Shown: positions 1-11,740, numbered from the stretch's first letter. The stretch is DNA of 64,000 nucleotides from Hsuehochloa calcarea (GCA_036346395.1 CM070613.1:22872818-22936817), one strand, 5' to 3'. A program made the numbers and translations. Notes: generated by a model from the sequence alone, not told the origin.

Positions 1-287
1 CCAGCGTCCCTCTCAGCACTTCCATTATCTAAGAACCAATTGAATATGTGTTGCAAACGGACCCAAGTTTAAAGAACCCACGAAGTAATTTGCAAGTTCA
101 AATAGCTATATGAGACAACTATACAAAGTAATTTTACAAATTCAAAGAGCTATGTGACATAACTATACAAATTAAGGGAGCTACCACGCAACTTACTTTT
201 CCTATAAAATTCCCTCAAAATTTACATGTAATACACGTAATACAAGCGGGCCCGGATGTCATATCCGCTGCTTGTACTGACAAGTGG
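1..287. other. AT-rich upstream flank with a short tandem repeat
   Basis: No coding signal is seen. Positions about 90-131 and 133-174 are two imperfect copies of a ~42-base unit (each holds a TTCAAA core and a CAACTATAC or TAACTATAC core). The rest is AT-rich and has no recognisable feature. Confidence 0.4.
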
Positions 288-623
288 CCCAATTCCTTGG
301 TCTTCAACCACTCCAGCCTCCAGAAGCTTCTAGAACCTAACGAGCCGCACAGTCCAACCCACCGTCCAGCCGGCGATGGCCGGAGGCGGGCGGCGTGCCG
401 GGGAGGGAGGTCGGCCTGAAGAACTGCGCCACGGCGGCTAGGGCTACCTAGCTAGGCTACTCCGTCCCCTCCTCCAACCCCAAGCTCCACAGGTGAACAA
501 TCCATGAGCCTATGATTTTAATCCTCAGGTGATGCCGCGAGGAATTCATCTTTGGTTACTCTTGATCCTTTTCCCCATTCCGTGCTCCAGCGCCGGTGGC
601 GAGCTCGCCAGCTATTGGACGCA
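288..623 (+). promoter_or_regulatory. Duplicated 5' flank of F-box copy 1
   Basis: This stretch is clearly similar to 3818-4165 upstream of the second F-box gene, so promoter or 5' UTR sequence was duplicated with the gene. An upstream ATG near 504 is followed within three codons by an in-frame stop, which favours the downstream ATG at 624. No TATA box was identified with confidence. Confidence 0.5.
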
Positions 624-1139
624 ATGCCTCAGAAGCAAGCAGCTGTCTACCGCGGGCGCAAGGATACGCCTGTGACGCCCGGCGATGATGGGATCGGCGC
701 CCTCCTGGACGATGTCCTGCAGCACGTGCTGCCGTTCCTGTCATTGCCGGAGGCCGTGCGGACCTGCGTGCTCGCCAGGCGGTGGCGCCACCTCTGGAAG
801 TCCATGCCCGTCCTGCGCGTCACCGGCGACGGGAGGACGCTCAACCGGCGGGGTGTCAGGAAGCTGAACAAGTTTGTGAACCACCTGCTGCTCCTCCGCG
901 ACTGCAGCGCGCCTCTGCATGTGTGTGAGATAGAAATCGGTACTATCCGGAGCCAGGATGATCCACAGATCAACTTATGGATCCGGCATGCTCTGCTGTG
1001 CCAAGCTAGAACCCTCGGGGTTCATGTAGCCCGTGGTAACGGTTGCTTTGAGCTGGACGACCTGCCTCTCATCTCTCGGCACTTGACGAGGTTGGAGCTT
1101 TGCAGTGTAGTGTTAAAAGATGACTTTTTTCGTGCTGTC
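624..1139 (+). pseudogene. Truncated F-box protein gene, copy 1
   Basis: The reading frame from the ATG at 624 gives 173 residues, ending at a stop at 1143-1145. Residues about 25-60 form an F-box (LLDDVLQHVLPFLSLPEAV then LARRWRHLWKSM), the motif that binds SKP1 in SCF ubiquitin ligases. The first part of an LRR-like region follows. It closely matches copy 2 at 4166 until about 1120, where a small deletion shifts the frame (copy 2 has CTTTCTCGATTTTTC here). A Copia LTR then begins at 1140. No remaining leucine-rich repeats or FBD domain could be found to the right of the Copia remnant, so this copy lost its 3' half. It is most likely a pseudogene. A short F-box-only protein is possible but unproven. 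Confidence 0.8.
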
Positions 1140-1248
1140 TGTTAGGAATAACAACTTGTATTATCATAAGGCTAATGGGCCAGTATATATACACAAGTAC
1201 ATGTTACAGATAAGGAAACCAAATAATATCTAGAATCCTACTCTAACA
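1140..1248 (-). repeat. Short Copia 3' LTR
   Basis: The 109-base segment starts TGTTAGGAATAAC and ends CTACTCTAACA, so it has TG...CA termini. To its right, read on the minus strand, lies a purine-rich tract (GAGGAGGGGGGATT), as expected of a polypurine tract before a 3' LTR. The minus-strand RNase H remnant next door gives the orientation. Left flanking bases are CTGTC; the matching target duplication is lost because the element's 5' part is missing. Confidence 0.7.
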
Positions 1249-1279
1249 CATATATATCTCTAATCCCCCCTCCTCAAAC

Positions 1280-1850
1280 TCATGGTAGATCAACAACAAC
1301 ATTGAGTTTAGAAATGTAGAAGCCGTGCTGTGCTCGAGTCTGGGCCTTCGTGAAGAAATCCGCTATCTGAAGCTCTGAAGGCACATACTGAAGAGCAATC
1401 ACCTGATCATGCACACAAGACCTCATGAAGGAAGCATCAACACCAATATGCTTGGTGAGCTCATACTTCACAGGATCACGGGCAATACTGATAGCACATG
1501 TACTGTCTGACAAGAGAGGAGTCGGTGTAGTAACAAAACACCAAAATCCTCAAGTAACCACCGTAGCCAAGTAATCTCTGCTGTCAAGAGAGCCATAGCT
1601 CGCAACTCAGCCTCAGCACTCGAACGGGATACTGCAGACTGTTTCTTCGTCTTTCAGGCAATAGAGAATCACCAAGAAAAACACAGTAAACAGAGATAGA
1701 CCGACGATCAGAGGGATGCTGAAGGAGGGCACAATCAAATAGAATAGCCCTTTGTAACTGAGCACCTTAATGAAGTCAAAGTCGAATGCCAAAAAGAACA
1801 TTAGTGGGTTAAAACAATAGTAACTACCTTGATTAATTTTGGCATACCTC
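1280..1850 (-). pseudogene. Copia RNase H remnant, frameshifted
   Basis: Minus-strand pieces in different frames spell the end of a Copia polyprotein. About 1720-1645 reads as DRRSISVYCVFLGDSL. About 1660-1600 reads as KTKKQSAVSRSSAEAELRAM. Positions 1513-1280 contain ELTKHIGVDASF and ADFFTKAQT. These are conserved RNase H motifs of Ty1/Copia elements. Several frameshifts separate them. The upstream limit near 1830-1850 is where similarity fades; reverse transcriptase and everything before it are missing. Confidence 0.75.
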
Positions 1851-3817
1851 ATGAGAAAATTATTGTCAAAGAGACCTCAATATATTCATAATGTAAGTTA
1901 ACTACTGATACCATTCATTTTTATATATTTCTGGTTAGTAAAGTAAGCTTACTTCAGAAGACGTTCACTGTAGTCCATCGAACTCAAGTTATACGGGCTT
2001 GTTGGCTTTTTGCGTTCCCATATTTACCAAAATTCAGCATTATCTTGCTCGTGAATGGGTGAAATTCTAGCAAGATAATAAGCTAGAAAGCCAATGAAAA
2101 CATAATTACCAGAAAAAGGATTGATAACAAACCAAATGCACGCCAAAATTTTGCGGTATCAAATTTTAACAGCCAAAATATGTCAATCACCATCTCCAGT
2201 TGAGGTCCATTTGGAAAGCTGGAATTTCAAAGAATTTCTACGGAAGTTACACTATTTCCTTTGAAATTCATTCAATTTTTATATGAAACTGTTCTAAACA
2301 TGAGAACATTTTCAGTGCTCCCATCATAATTGGTCCTACCCGTGCTACTGTTGAGAAGCACAAAAATACAATTGTGGATGAATAGTAGCTTTATCTTTTT
2401 CCTTTTTTATTTCGGATTTTCTTTTCAGCAGATTTTGTCTTTTGTTTCCTTAACGTGTAGATCGAATCTGGAATTGAAATTTTGTGAGATGTTAGACTAT
2501 ATCATAACTTAGATAAGTACTTTTTTCGGAATTTTTTTATAAGTATTTAAACTGTTTTTTTTTACAACAGAGCACCAGTAGCTCCACAATTATAGCGGGG
2601 AGCATTCTAAATGTTCTCGTCATACCCAAGAAGTAGGGTGGAAACATGACAGATATTTCACTGTCCCGCCGGATAGTTGAAATCGGATTCGGGATAAGAT
2701 ACTGAGCATGTAATATCCGGCAAATCTGGGTCGACGAAGAAGACCACCACAATGAAGGTGGCAGACGACAGCACGGTCAAGGGAGTTCTGCTACTATACA
2801 ACAATGGATGAAGGAGATCTTGGAGGTGTTGCGGCAGGTGGAGCCGGACTCCTAAGGAACACGAAAAGGGGACCAGAACGGACTCCTTAGTGTGTCAACC
2901 GGTATGCGTCGCCGACCAGGAGGAAGCACCACGGCGGAGGCTACCTCTGAACCAAACCGAATCGCTGCCAGGAGGAGGCTCCCAAGTGCCTTGAGACACC
3001 ACCAAGAAACACCACACCGGCACCACTCCTTGTAGTCGCCGGATTTGCTCTGGGGATGCCGTCAGGCGGCGGCCGGATGGGGAAAATTGAGTAGAAGCAC
3101 CATCGAAAGATGCTATAGGAACCTACTACTAGATGTACTAATTAATAGGGTGGGTCCCTCTCCCTGGCAATGCCAGCGGTAAGTCAGAGAAGCAAGGAGG
3201 GGGCGGGATCTGAGAACCGAGGGGAGAGCTTTCGGGAAGAGGGGAGAGTGGACTCGCCTGGGAAGGCTGGCTGATTTGCACCAGGAAGTACTCATGTTAT
3301 ATATTGTTTGGTCAGTTTTTATGTGGTATGATCACTCTAGTTGATAACTTGATATTATGGTTATGTACCTATGCAGTGGTTTGGTCGAACGTATGTTGCT
3401 CTACGTTGCTCTACGTATGCACGCATTATTTGTATATTTTTATCCATTCTGACCTGATTTCGGTTTATACCCATACTCCAAATAACCCGATTTCATATCC
3501 ATATCTTACTTGTCCGTATCCAACTCTAAATTTAAAAAAAATGAGTTAGGATACAGGAGTAACGATATCCGCCCTGTAACAGGCGTATTTTCATCCCTAA
3601 CGAGAATCTTTAGAGCTTGTTTGAATACGTTGTGATCTGAATCAATCCTTTCGGAATTTGAACTAAAATTTTTTCAATTCAAAGTAATTAATTCTAATCA
3701 TTTCCTATAACAAGTCCTTGGCGTGAACTGACAGGTGAGCCCTCGGTAGCAGTGTCTGAAAGCACCGAAGGCTCGCGGAAAACCTATCCCCATTCCATTT
3801 CCTATCCCCTGAAATTC
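1851..3817. other. Intergenic DNA between the F-box copies
   Basis: No gene is supported. The region is AT-rich to about 2560, then more GC-rich at about 2700-3250. Short open frames here have no family resemblance. Positions about 3440-3600 and 3605-3720 have the look of decayed MITE sequence, but no paired termini were found. Confidence 0.4.
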
Positions 3818-4165
3818 CCCAATTCCTTGCTCTTCAACCAGTCCAGATTCCAGAAGCTTCTAGAACGCAAGGAGCCGCGCAGTACAAGCCGCCGTGCACA
3901 GTCTGCTTACCAGCCGGCGATGAGCGGAGGCCGGTAGCGCGCCGGGGAGGCTGGTCGGCCTCAAGAACTGCGCCACGTCGGCTAGTGCTCTCTAGGTTGC
4001 TCCGTTACTCCGTCCCCTCCTCCGACCCAAAGCTCCACAGGTGAACAATCCATGATCCCAAGATTTGAGTTCTCAGGTGATGCAGTGAGGAATCCATCCT
4101 TGGTCGTTCTTGATCTTTTCCCCATTCCGTGCTCCAGCGCCGGCGCTCGGCACCTGTTCGACGTA
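3818..4165 (+). promoter_or_regulatory. 5' flank and probable 5' UTR of F-box copy 2
   Basis: This segment is the duplicate of 288-623. An ATG at 4052 is in frame with the main start at 4166 and would add 38 residues. The same extension is blocked by a stop in copy 1 and does not look like an F-box protein N-terminus, so I treat it as leader sequence. Confidence 0.5.
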
Positions 4166-6474
4166 ATGCCTCAGAAGCAAGCAAAAGTATACCGCGGGCG
4201 CAAGGAGACGCCTGTGACGCGCGGCGATGATGGGATCGGCGCCCTCCCGGATGAGGTCCTGCAGCACGTGCTGTCGTTCCTGCCATTGCCGGAGGCCGTG
4301 CGGACCTGCTTGCTCGCCAGGCGGTGGCGCCACCTCTGGAAGTCCATGTCTGTCCTGCGCGTCACCGGCGACGGGAGGACGCTCAACCGGCGGGGTGTCA
4401 GGAAGCTGAACAAGTTTGTGAACCACCTGCTGCTCCTCCGCGACCGCATCGCGCCTCTGCATACGTGTGAGATAGAGCTCGGTACATTCCGGAGCCAGGA
4501 TGATCCACAGATCAACTTATGGATCCGGCATGCTCTGCTGTGCCAAGCTAGCATCCTCGGGGTTCATTTAGCTTGTGAGAACGATAGCTTTGAGCTGGAC
4601 GACCTGCCTCTCATTTCCCGGCACTTGACGAGGTTGGAGCTCTGCAATGTAGTGTTAAAAGATAACTTTCTCGATTTTTCGAGCTGCCCAGCGCTGGATG
4701 AACTATGGATGAGTGGTTGCTACATTGAAGCTGACATGATCTCATCCCAATCCCTTAAACTGCTGACTATCATTGACTCTATGTTTTATCCGAATGACCG
4801 TGACCGGACTCGAATTTCCATCCCAAGTCTAATTAGACTGGAGTTAACTGAATGTTGGGGGAAGACTCCTTTGCTTGAAAGCATGCCGTCATTATCAGCA
4901 GCATTAGTTAAACTCACCGACTGTGATGATCTTTGTGGTAAAGAAGAATTTGGGGGCTCGTGTGTTAATAATACCTGTGATAATTGTGGTGCTGATGGTG
5001 ATGGCAGTGGGGATTGTGTGCTCCTCAAGGGTTTGTCAGAGGCTAAAAGCTTGAGGTTGATTGCTGAACCTAGTGTGGTATGTTCGCACTTACTTCTTAA
5101 CATTTATTGTTATCTGATAAACTATTTCTCTTACACTATCTATATCATTATTTGACATACTTGCACCTAAACAAGTGGTTTGTGTGCATGATCACTAACG
5201 GGGTCTTTTTAAACCATTGTGTTTCAGTGGGGAATCCATGGTTTGTTTGTGATTAACTGATTATTTTAGGGCATTCTTCATACATTGTATTTGCTTACTT
5301 CTGATATCTTACGTTGTGCTCCCTCTGTTCCTAAGTAAACTGAACCCACTAATTCCATTTTCATATGACCAAATTCGATACCTCTATTTATGTCAGTGGT
5401 CGAAGTTGAAAAAGGTAGTGCATGTATTCTGCAACAACAATTATTTAGGGACAGAGTGAATAAGAATATAACTTATAAAATATATAGATAAACTTATAAA
5501 ATTTGATATGGGTTATAAACAACTTGAATTACTATGCCCGTTTTGGCTTTTCAATATCTGTGGTAATTGGTAAGCTTCTTTTACTTCAGTACCATCTCAT
5601 CTTTCACTTCAATAGTCTTAAGCTATTCCTACTACTCTGCATTTTGTCCAGTTTATATTTAAAAAGGATTTGATGTGGTGTCCAACATTTAGCAAGTTAA
5701 AGGCTTTGTTTCTCAATGAGTGGTGTGCGGCGATTGATCTTCATGCACTCGTATGCTTTCTGCAACATACACCTGTTTTAGAGAAGCTCACTCTTCAACT
5801 TTCCGAGGTATATATTTTATAGGTCTGATCGATATTCCTAAGTTATCATGCACGGATCACAATTGATTGATTTTATAAAGTATGTTGTTTCATACAGGCA
5901 CCTGACAATTGGATGGAAATGGAAGGAAGCTACAATCTAACGGAACAGGCGTTTGCATCTAAGCAACTTAAGGTTGTTGAAGTCAAGTGTGAAAAGTTTG
6001 ATGGGAGGGTTCACAAAATTTTAATGATCTTGAGTACCTATGGCATATATATTGAGCACATCAATATCCAGCGGAGTATGAGATCTTCTGAAGGTAAGTT
6101 GGCTATTGGCACTTGTACCATGTAGGCCCCCTACTTCAGTTTTGGTGATTAACGACAATCATTGTGAACCTACAGAGCCTACGGATATTCCCCAGGATTC
6201 AGGAGCTGGACCTTCTCGAGCTCGGACTCAGCACATCTCACCCTCAGAGAATGCCCACATGAGGAGCATGATTGATCATATCGTAGCTCAGCAGCATGAG
6301 TTCCTAGCGCTGCAGCAGCGGCGGCGTCAGATCCTTGATCAGATCTTATCTCAGCTTTCGGAATATTCCGCTTCCTATTCTCAGAGGACTCCTCCAGCTG
6401 CTCTTTGTCCTGCAGGCTCAGGTCGCACCGAGTGTCTAGACTCCTCTGATGCGGCTGTGTGTATGGATGAATGA
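4166..6474 (+). CDS. F-box/LRR/FBD protein, multi-exon, with an unusual last exon
   Basis: Predicted exons are 4166-5077, 5652-5807, 5898-6093 and 6176-6474 (about 520 residues). Exon 1 carries the F-box (LPDEVLQHVLSFLPLPEAV, LARRWRHLWKSM) and leucine-rich repeats. Exon 2 continues with DLMWCPTFSKLKALFLNEW, typical of plant F-box/LRR proteins. Exons 2-3 form an FBD-like domain (LEKLTLQLSEAPDNW, then VHKILMILSTYG). Junctions fit GT...AG and keep frame: GTATGT at 5078, GTATAT at 5808, GTAAGT at 6094, acceptors at 5650, 5896 and 6174. The protein would act as a substrate receptor in an SCF ubiquitin ligase. If the last intron is not removed, reading stops at 6123-6125. The family usually ends with a short hydrophobic tail (seen in many relatives as VCTGF); here that tail is absent, and exon 4 encodes a Ser/Gln/Arg-rich 100-residue extension, which looks acquired. 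Gene identity is firm; exon 4 is inferred. Confidence 0.75.
5319..5458. mobile_element. Stowaway-like MITE in intron 1 of the F-box gene
   Basis: The left end CTCCCTCTGTTCCTAAGTAA and the right end, whose reverse complement is CACTCTGTCCCTAAATAA, form imperfect terminal inverted repeats around a 140-base element. It lies wholly in the intron between 5077 and 5652. This terminus type is common in grass Tc1/Mariner MITEs. A TA target duplication is not clear. Confidence 0.7.
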
Positions 6475-6584
6475 TGAATGGACTTATGTTATATGCATGT
6501 TTTCATTGTATATTTATGTGATGATGCGCTTTTAACGTTAATTCGTATTTACTTATGGAGTTTTTTAAAGTAATATTAATTTAA

Positions 6585-7391
6585 AAGATAATTATGAAAA
6601 AAATAGTCAAAAATTTTACAAAAATAGGTGTTTGTCGTCATTCCAATTGGAGATATGTCCCCTATCGCTAATTAGAACATAGGGAGAGGTTTTTTGTTCT
6701 CAATTGACTTGGCGATAGCTGAATTTGGCTAGTTCAATTAGTGATAGGATCTTATGTTTATTTGTCTATAGAATTTGGCTTAAAAATTTAGTATATTTTA
6801 TGAAGTTTTTTAAAATGCCTTGAAGTGTTCGCGTAGTTCGTAATATGAAATTGGAGAAGATAGCGAAATGTGAAGTGGAGAATGCAAGATCAGCAGCATA
6901 ATTTGGAACGTGAGTTCGGTAGTGCAATAATAGAAATATCCCTCTTGGAGTGAAATGAAAAAAATATTGGAATTTGGGACAAGAGATTTAAGTTCGAAAG
7001 ACTTCATAATTTAATTGCGAAATACATGGCGCGCTGGGTTTTGTTACGTACATTAGAAGCGCTAACATGCACGAATCCTCAAACCAAATATACCTATGAA
7101 GTTAATTAGTCATGGTGGTTCATCGGTTCTTTCCCTTTGTCTCTGGACTGCCTACAACAGTGGTCAGTCTCGAAGTTAGCTATATTCTACGAGACGGGTT
7201 AGACGATTGAATGATGTTAGAATAGCACAATGTAGGGTCAAATTAATAATTAGGATGCATACTGAATATAACTTACCTTTTCGATTCGGACTGCGTCTAG
7301 GTGACGGGGAGCACTAAGACGGCCGCCGGTCTCACTAGCAAGAGCCTTCCCCTTTTACACCGCATGCTTAGCCTCGGTCGTACTCAGCTTT
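6585..7391. repeat. MULE left end, noncoding
   Basis: It holds the degenerate inverted terminal repeat (about 6590-6760), followed by AT-rich sequence without a gene. Short open frames here are chance. Confidence 0.5.
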
Positions 7392-7807
7392 CTATTCGGG
7401 GGTCCTCCACCACCATCCTGGGCTCCTCCGGTGCCTTTTCAGTAGGATCGGGTACGTAAGGTTTCCACGATTGAAGGTCTCGGCTCGCATCGCATAGTTC
7501 AACATGTACTTCTGCTCGATAAACGTTTTATCGTACATGTCCGGGACGTCGATCCATTGGAAGAAGTTGCATCGCATCTTCGGCTACCATTATGCGCGGA
7601 TGTAATTAGGGATTTGTGGAATAGAGCGTAAGATGTAAAAATTATGTGTGTGCAAGATTCGCTTACCAAGACATTCTTGCACGTATAGTACTCCCGGGCG
7701 GGCGTCATCGAGTGTGTGAACTCGATGATCTTAGTCGGTTCTTCGCACACACATTGCGGGCGTGGGAGCTCCGGTGGTACTGGCGCATCCCGTGGCCGCA
7801 ATCTCAA
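7392..7807 (-). pseudogene. MULE transposase C-terminus with GRF-type zinc finger, split by an intron
   Basis: On the minus strand, reading from about 7760 gives PQCVCEEPTKIIEFTHS, then REYYTCKNVL. A probable intron follows at 7666-7584 (GTAAGC donor, GGTAG acceptor, 83 bases). The frame then continues as PKMRCNFFQWIDVPD. The spaced Cys residues with the closing CNFFQW match a GRF zinc finger, a small nucleic-acid-binding module. The frame ends at 7392. The zinc finger is uninterrupted across the predicted splice, although upstream parts of the transposase are frameshifted. Confidence 0.6.
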
Positions 7808-9127
7808 TGTTTGCCATGTCGACTGCCTCTGGTGGGGGCATCGGATGAGGTCCCCACGGCGTCGTTCGGACTGCCGATATCTCCTTCATCCTGTAGATTT
7901 ATCGTATGGTATTTCTTGAAGGTGTGCTCAGATTCCTACAAATGGAGCACTTCTTCGTACGACAACCGATTTCTGCTTCGTCCATGTCGTTCCTGATACG
8001 CCGTACCTGTTGATGGCCAACCTTTCCTTTCAGCCTATCATTGTCCGCAGCCTAGATAAGTTGCTCCTAAGTCGGATGGAAAGTGAAATGACCAACCACG
8101 CGGTAACCATACAGCTCTGCACTCTAGGTTTGCATCACTTCCTCATTGTTGAAATAATTAGAGAGGTACTGACTGGATGTGGCACCATTGTCGAACATGC
8201 GACCATGACATATGAGCAGGGCCTATGAAGAAGAGGAGACTTGTTGCAAGTGCATACTCTCGCTCGCGGTTCGTCCCACAACGTCCTTTATCCCTACAGT
8301 ATCTCAAAGCGAAACTCCCTTGTGTCCATCTTGAATGCCCGGTGCATCTCACCCTTCTTACTCTCCTCCTCCATGTACTAGGTGAGCATGGCGGATACAG
8401 TACTCTGTTATTTGCTATGGCGAGCAACACGTTGTTGCTTCTGTCAACAAAATAATTTATGGTACCGTGGAGAATTGCATTCATAATACCAACTAAAGGG
8501 AGGCACCTGGTGCCGCATATGCCCAATTGTATACCTTGTCTAGATTGGTTGTCATGATACCAAATCGAGTACCACCCCTGTCATGTAGCAGCGATCACTT
8601 CTCCTTAGGCTCATACTCAATCTAGTTCGAGAAGCATTTCACCTGCGCCCCCATCTTCCCTGCCACACTAGGACCATCTGTGGGTAGCTGCGGCAATGCT
8701 TCGGGTGCCTGGTTAGTGCTTGTAGCGGCCTTTTTCGTTGCCTCCCTAGTTTAAGTTTGGGTTTGCTCATCCAGAATCTTCCAAGTGCGTCAAACTTTCG
8801 CTGATAGTTCTGGTTGTACAACGGCTTGAATAGGTTCATCAAGTTCTTATTGCGGAACTGGTTGTAGAAGTTTGCACCCAAGTGCTTCATGCACTACCTG
8901 TTATGCAGATCCACCCATGGAAGTGATTCGCTCTCTATGTTTGTAGTTGAGTTATTGCACTTAGCAGGTCCGCATGCCGATCATGTATGATGTATACGTT
9001 AGGACAACCTTGTCCAATAAAATCCCTAAATTCCTCAAGAACCATAGCCAGCTGCCTGTGTTCTCACTTTCAATGGATGCGAATGCCACAGGAAGAATTT
9101 GATTGTTCCCATCTGTTGTTATTGCAG
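7808..9127 (-). pseudogene. MULE transposase, middle and SWIM-proximal part, frameshifted
   Basis: Minus-strand fragments in changing frames match MULE transposases. One at 8890-8639 includes NLFKPLYNQNYQRKFDAL. One at 8526-8158 includes LPLVGIMNAILHGTINYF. At 8240-8090, NNEEVMQT and SAELYGYRVVGHFT are seen. These lie after the catalytic core and around the SWIM zinc-finger region in intact relatives. At least three frameshifts and one stop break the frame. Confidence 0.65.
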
Positions 9128-9538
9128 TCAGTATCCGCCCTTGTACTTTCCAGTCAGGAATGTGTTATCCACACAAAAGATTGAACGACAGCGCCGGAAT
9201 GCATTGATGCATGGACCAAAGGCGAAGAATGATTGCTTTAGTACCCTCTTATTGCCCCACTTCGGATGTGTGGAATCTTGAATGTCGACATGAGTGCTCG
9301 GATTCTTGTATGACTCAGAGTTGGTCGGGAGGTTATGGTAGTAGTCCTCGAGCGTACCGAACCTTAATTCCAATACCTTTTGTTTTGCCCTCCACGCCTT
9401 GGCATAGCTAATTGTGTATTGGAACCTTGGCACAATCGCCCGAATGATGGATAGTGGCTCAAAATCGAGATTATCCACGATCTCACCGTACATGATGTTC
9501 GTGATGGAGCTTGATGACATGTTCTTGTAGGACTGCAC
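9128..9538 (-). pseudogene. MULE transposase catalytic-domain start
   Basis: The longest open piece of the transposase (136 residues, minus strand) includes DNLDFEPLSIIRAIV, YTISYAKAWRAKQK and the motif FCVDNTFLTGKYKGGY. In intact MULE transposases the last motif reads DGTFLTGKYRG and carries the first catalytic Asp of the DDE core. Here the position reads VDNTF, so the Asp is retained and the following Gly is changed. A piece in another frame (9573-9364) covers the same DNA and is a shadow. Confidence 0.75.
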
Positions 9539-10605
9539 TCACTCAGCGATGACACATGTGTCAGGGGCCACAATAGAGCATTTCTAGTAGGTGTCCCACT
9601 TAGGCTGAAATATGTGTACTCGCCAAAGGCATCCCTCTATGTCACACTTCACATCGTAGCATTTTGGGTTAGATTTGATGACTGTGAATGTATGCCACAC
9701 CGACAAGGCCCAAAATTTGACCGCCTCCTGCACAGCCTCCTTGCATTTGTACATAGCTCATTGCCTGACTTCGCTCTGGTTGTACTCACACGGCACACGA
9801 GAGCCTTTCTAACGATGAGATTGTTGAACTGGTATGTGTTTCACTCAAATGGAACCTTCTGTTGTTCCACAGCATCCTCATCATTGGATCCTTCATCTTC
9901 TGACAATACCATGTAGTCCTAGTCTTTGAGATCCATCCTTTGGACTCGGGCTTCCAACTCCTCACCCTCATCAGCAAGCCCACTAGCTTGCCTGACTGAA
10001 GGAGCACCTTTCACATGGTCTTCATCGACAGCATCAGCAACTGCTGGACCTTTGGTCATTGTGTGTGCCGTGCTGTGGCTGGAGTCCCCGACTTCTTCTT
10101 CGGCATCATTACCCCTTCTTGTTCAACCGCCGATGTAGGATTGGGCTTGACATATGCCTAAGCCAGAAGGATCGAATCCCACTGTTCCTCCCTCACCTTG
10201 CGTACATATGATTGCTATGACCGTGTTCCCTTGAGCTGCACTAGCTCCCAATATGTGCCCTGTGGTGCTCGGTTGGCAAAGCAACTCAATCTTAGATCAT
10301 ACATAACATGGTCCAAATTGAATGTGTGGAATAACCACCGCATCACAGCGTCCCATGCACGCTGGTCTGGTCTTGTTAGGGGCATGATCGCCGATTGGAA
10401 ATAACGCAAATTGATGCGGATCAACCTCTATATGAGGGTAAATCCGTAGGTTGCCCGATCTTTCACGGTGATACAACTCAAAGATCAGTAGTGCATCATC
10501 CTCTTCTCTTAGCGTCGGATGAACAATACCATACACGTGAACAATAGCATGCACATGAATAGTATCTAAAACAAATCTCCTTGATAAATCTTCTCCCATG
10601 CACAT
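9539..10605 (-). pseudogene. MULE transposase N-terminal region, decayed
   Basis: Minus-strand fragments include a MULE DNA-binding-type stretch at about 9700-9590 (FWALSVWHTFTVIKSN, then CLWRVHIFQPKWDTY) and an open piece at 10605-10297. The stretch between them is acidic and frameshifted. No intact start codon can be chosen. Order and strand agree with the downstream catalytic pieces. Confidence 0.55.
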
Positions 10606-11740
10606 CGCAGCACGTGAACAAAGGGTAGTAGAGCCGAAGTTCTAGCAAGCAAAATCCAACGCCTCAATTGGATTCAACACACCAAGAGCAATTCATAACT
10701 AGAAATTTCAAGAACACATGCCATCAATGACTACCAAAACTATGATGATTTTCTGGTATCTATTTCTTAACTCATAATTTCTGAACTCTAAAAACTCCCT
10801 AACAATAGCCAAAACCTTGGGGTTATATCCCCCAAGACTCACGTACACACCTTGCTGGCCGAAACCAATTCAAGGTCACCCACATCCCTAGAGCCCAACA
10901 TGGAGACATTTTAAAAGATTTGATCTCAACTCCAAACCAAAACTATCTCTTATCTCTAATTCCTATTTATAATTAAATGAAAAAGGAAACTACTAATATA
11001 AAAAGGAAACTCGAACTCACGAACACAAACCAACAAACTCTCGCGGGTGCAACCAACAAAATCTCACGCACGTGCACACATATTTGACATATTTGACATA
11101 CTGCATCGTAAACAAGATTTTCACGATTAACCACATATCTAAAACTAAACTACCCACTGAAAAGGATTGTGTACAATATACTACACTACGTAACCGTACA
11201 TCTAAAACTATATAATCCATTCGGTTAAAAAAATTACCTGAAAGGTGGACGATCGGATAGGCAGCGCTTCGCTAGCTTCTCTCCTCGCCTCTCCTCCTCT
11301 CTGCTCCTCTCCCTTCCCTCTCTTTTTCTGAATAAAAGTGAGTTTTGCCATAATTTTGGTGTCTTTTATAGGGTAGATTGTGCTGCCATTTGGAATGGCG
11401 ACAGAGACTTGTGGGATCCCTGTCGTCATTTGAAATGTCGGTTTTCCTAAATTTTAATATTAAAAAAATTTAAGGCCTTGCAGGATCCTTGTCACTAGTT
11501 GAAATGGCGACATGTCCTATTGCCAGCTGGAGTGGTGATAGGTCCTCGTCACCATTTCAATCGCTAAAAGGACCTCTCAGACTGCCTCGATCTCGATCGC
11601 TAGTGCCTAGGCTACTACCGCTATTTGGAATGTTGATAGGAATATTTTACCATTTCATCCTAGTTTTGTAATACTTTTTTTTACTATTTTTTGATTTTTT
11701 TTAAATAATATTATTTCAAAAAAAATTCTTTACTTATGTG
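10606..11740. repeat. MULE right end with subterminal palindromes
   Basis: It is noncoding. Positions about 11390-11640 hold repeated words around GCCATTTGGAATGGC and GTCGCCATTTCAA. The part from about 11083 is repeated almost exactly at 33715-34360 next to a different interior. Confidence 0.6.

Larger units (their letters stand above)
6585..11740 (-). mobile_element. Mutator-like element (MULE), decayed autonomous type
   Basis: Coding remnants of a MULE transposase on the minus strand (7392-10605) lie between noncoding ends that are inverted relatives of each other. The left end near 6590-6660 (AAAAAAATAGTCAAAAATT, then GTCGTCATTCCAATTGG) matches the reverse complement of the right end near 11500-11690. 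Both ends contain many short words of the GCCATTTGGAATGGC type. Exact tips and a 9-base target duplication could not be fixed, so borders are approximate to about 50 bases. Confidence 0.7.

Noticed and set aside
1613..1852. Hydrophobic minus-strand frame that looks like a two-helix membrane protein
   Set aside because: Other frames of the same DNA read as Copia RNase H (VYCVFLGDSL, KTKKQSAVSRSS); the hydrophobic stretch is a frameshift shadow.
4052..4165. Upstream in-frame ATG of the F-box gene
   Set aside because: The extension is blocked by a stop in copy 1 and does not resemble the family; the start at 4166 is conserved in both copies.
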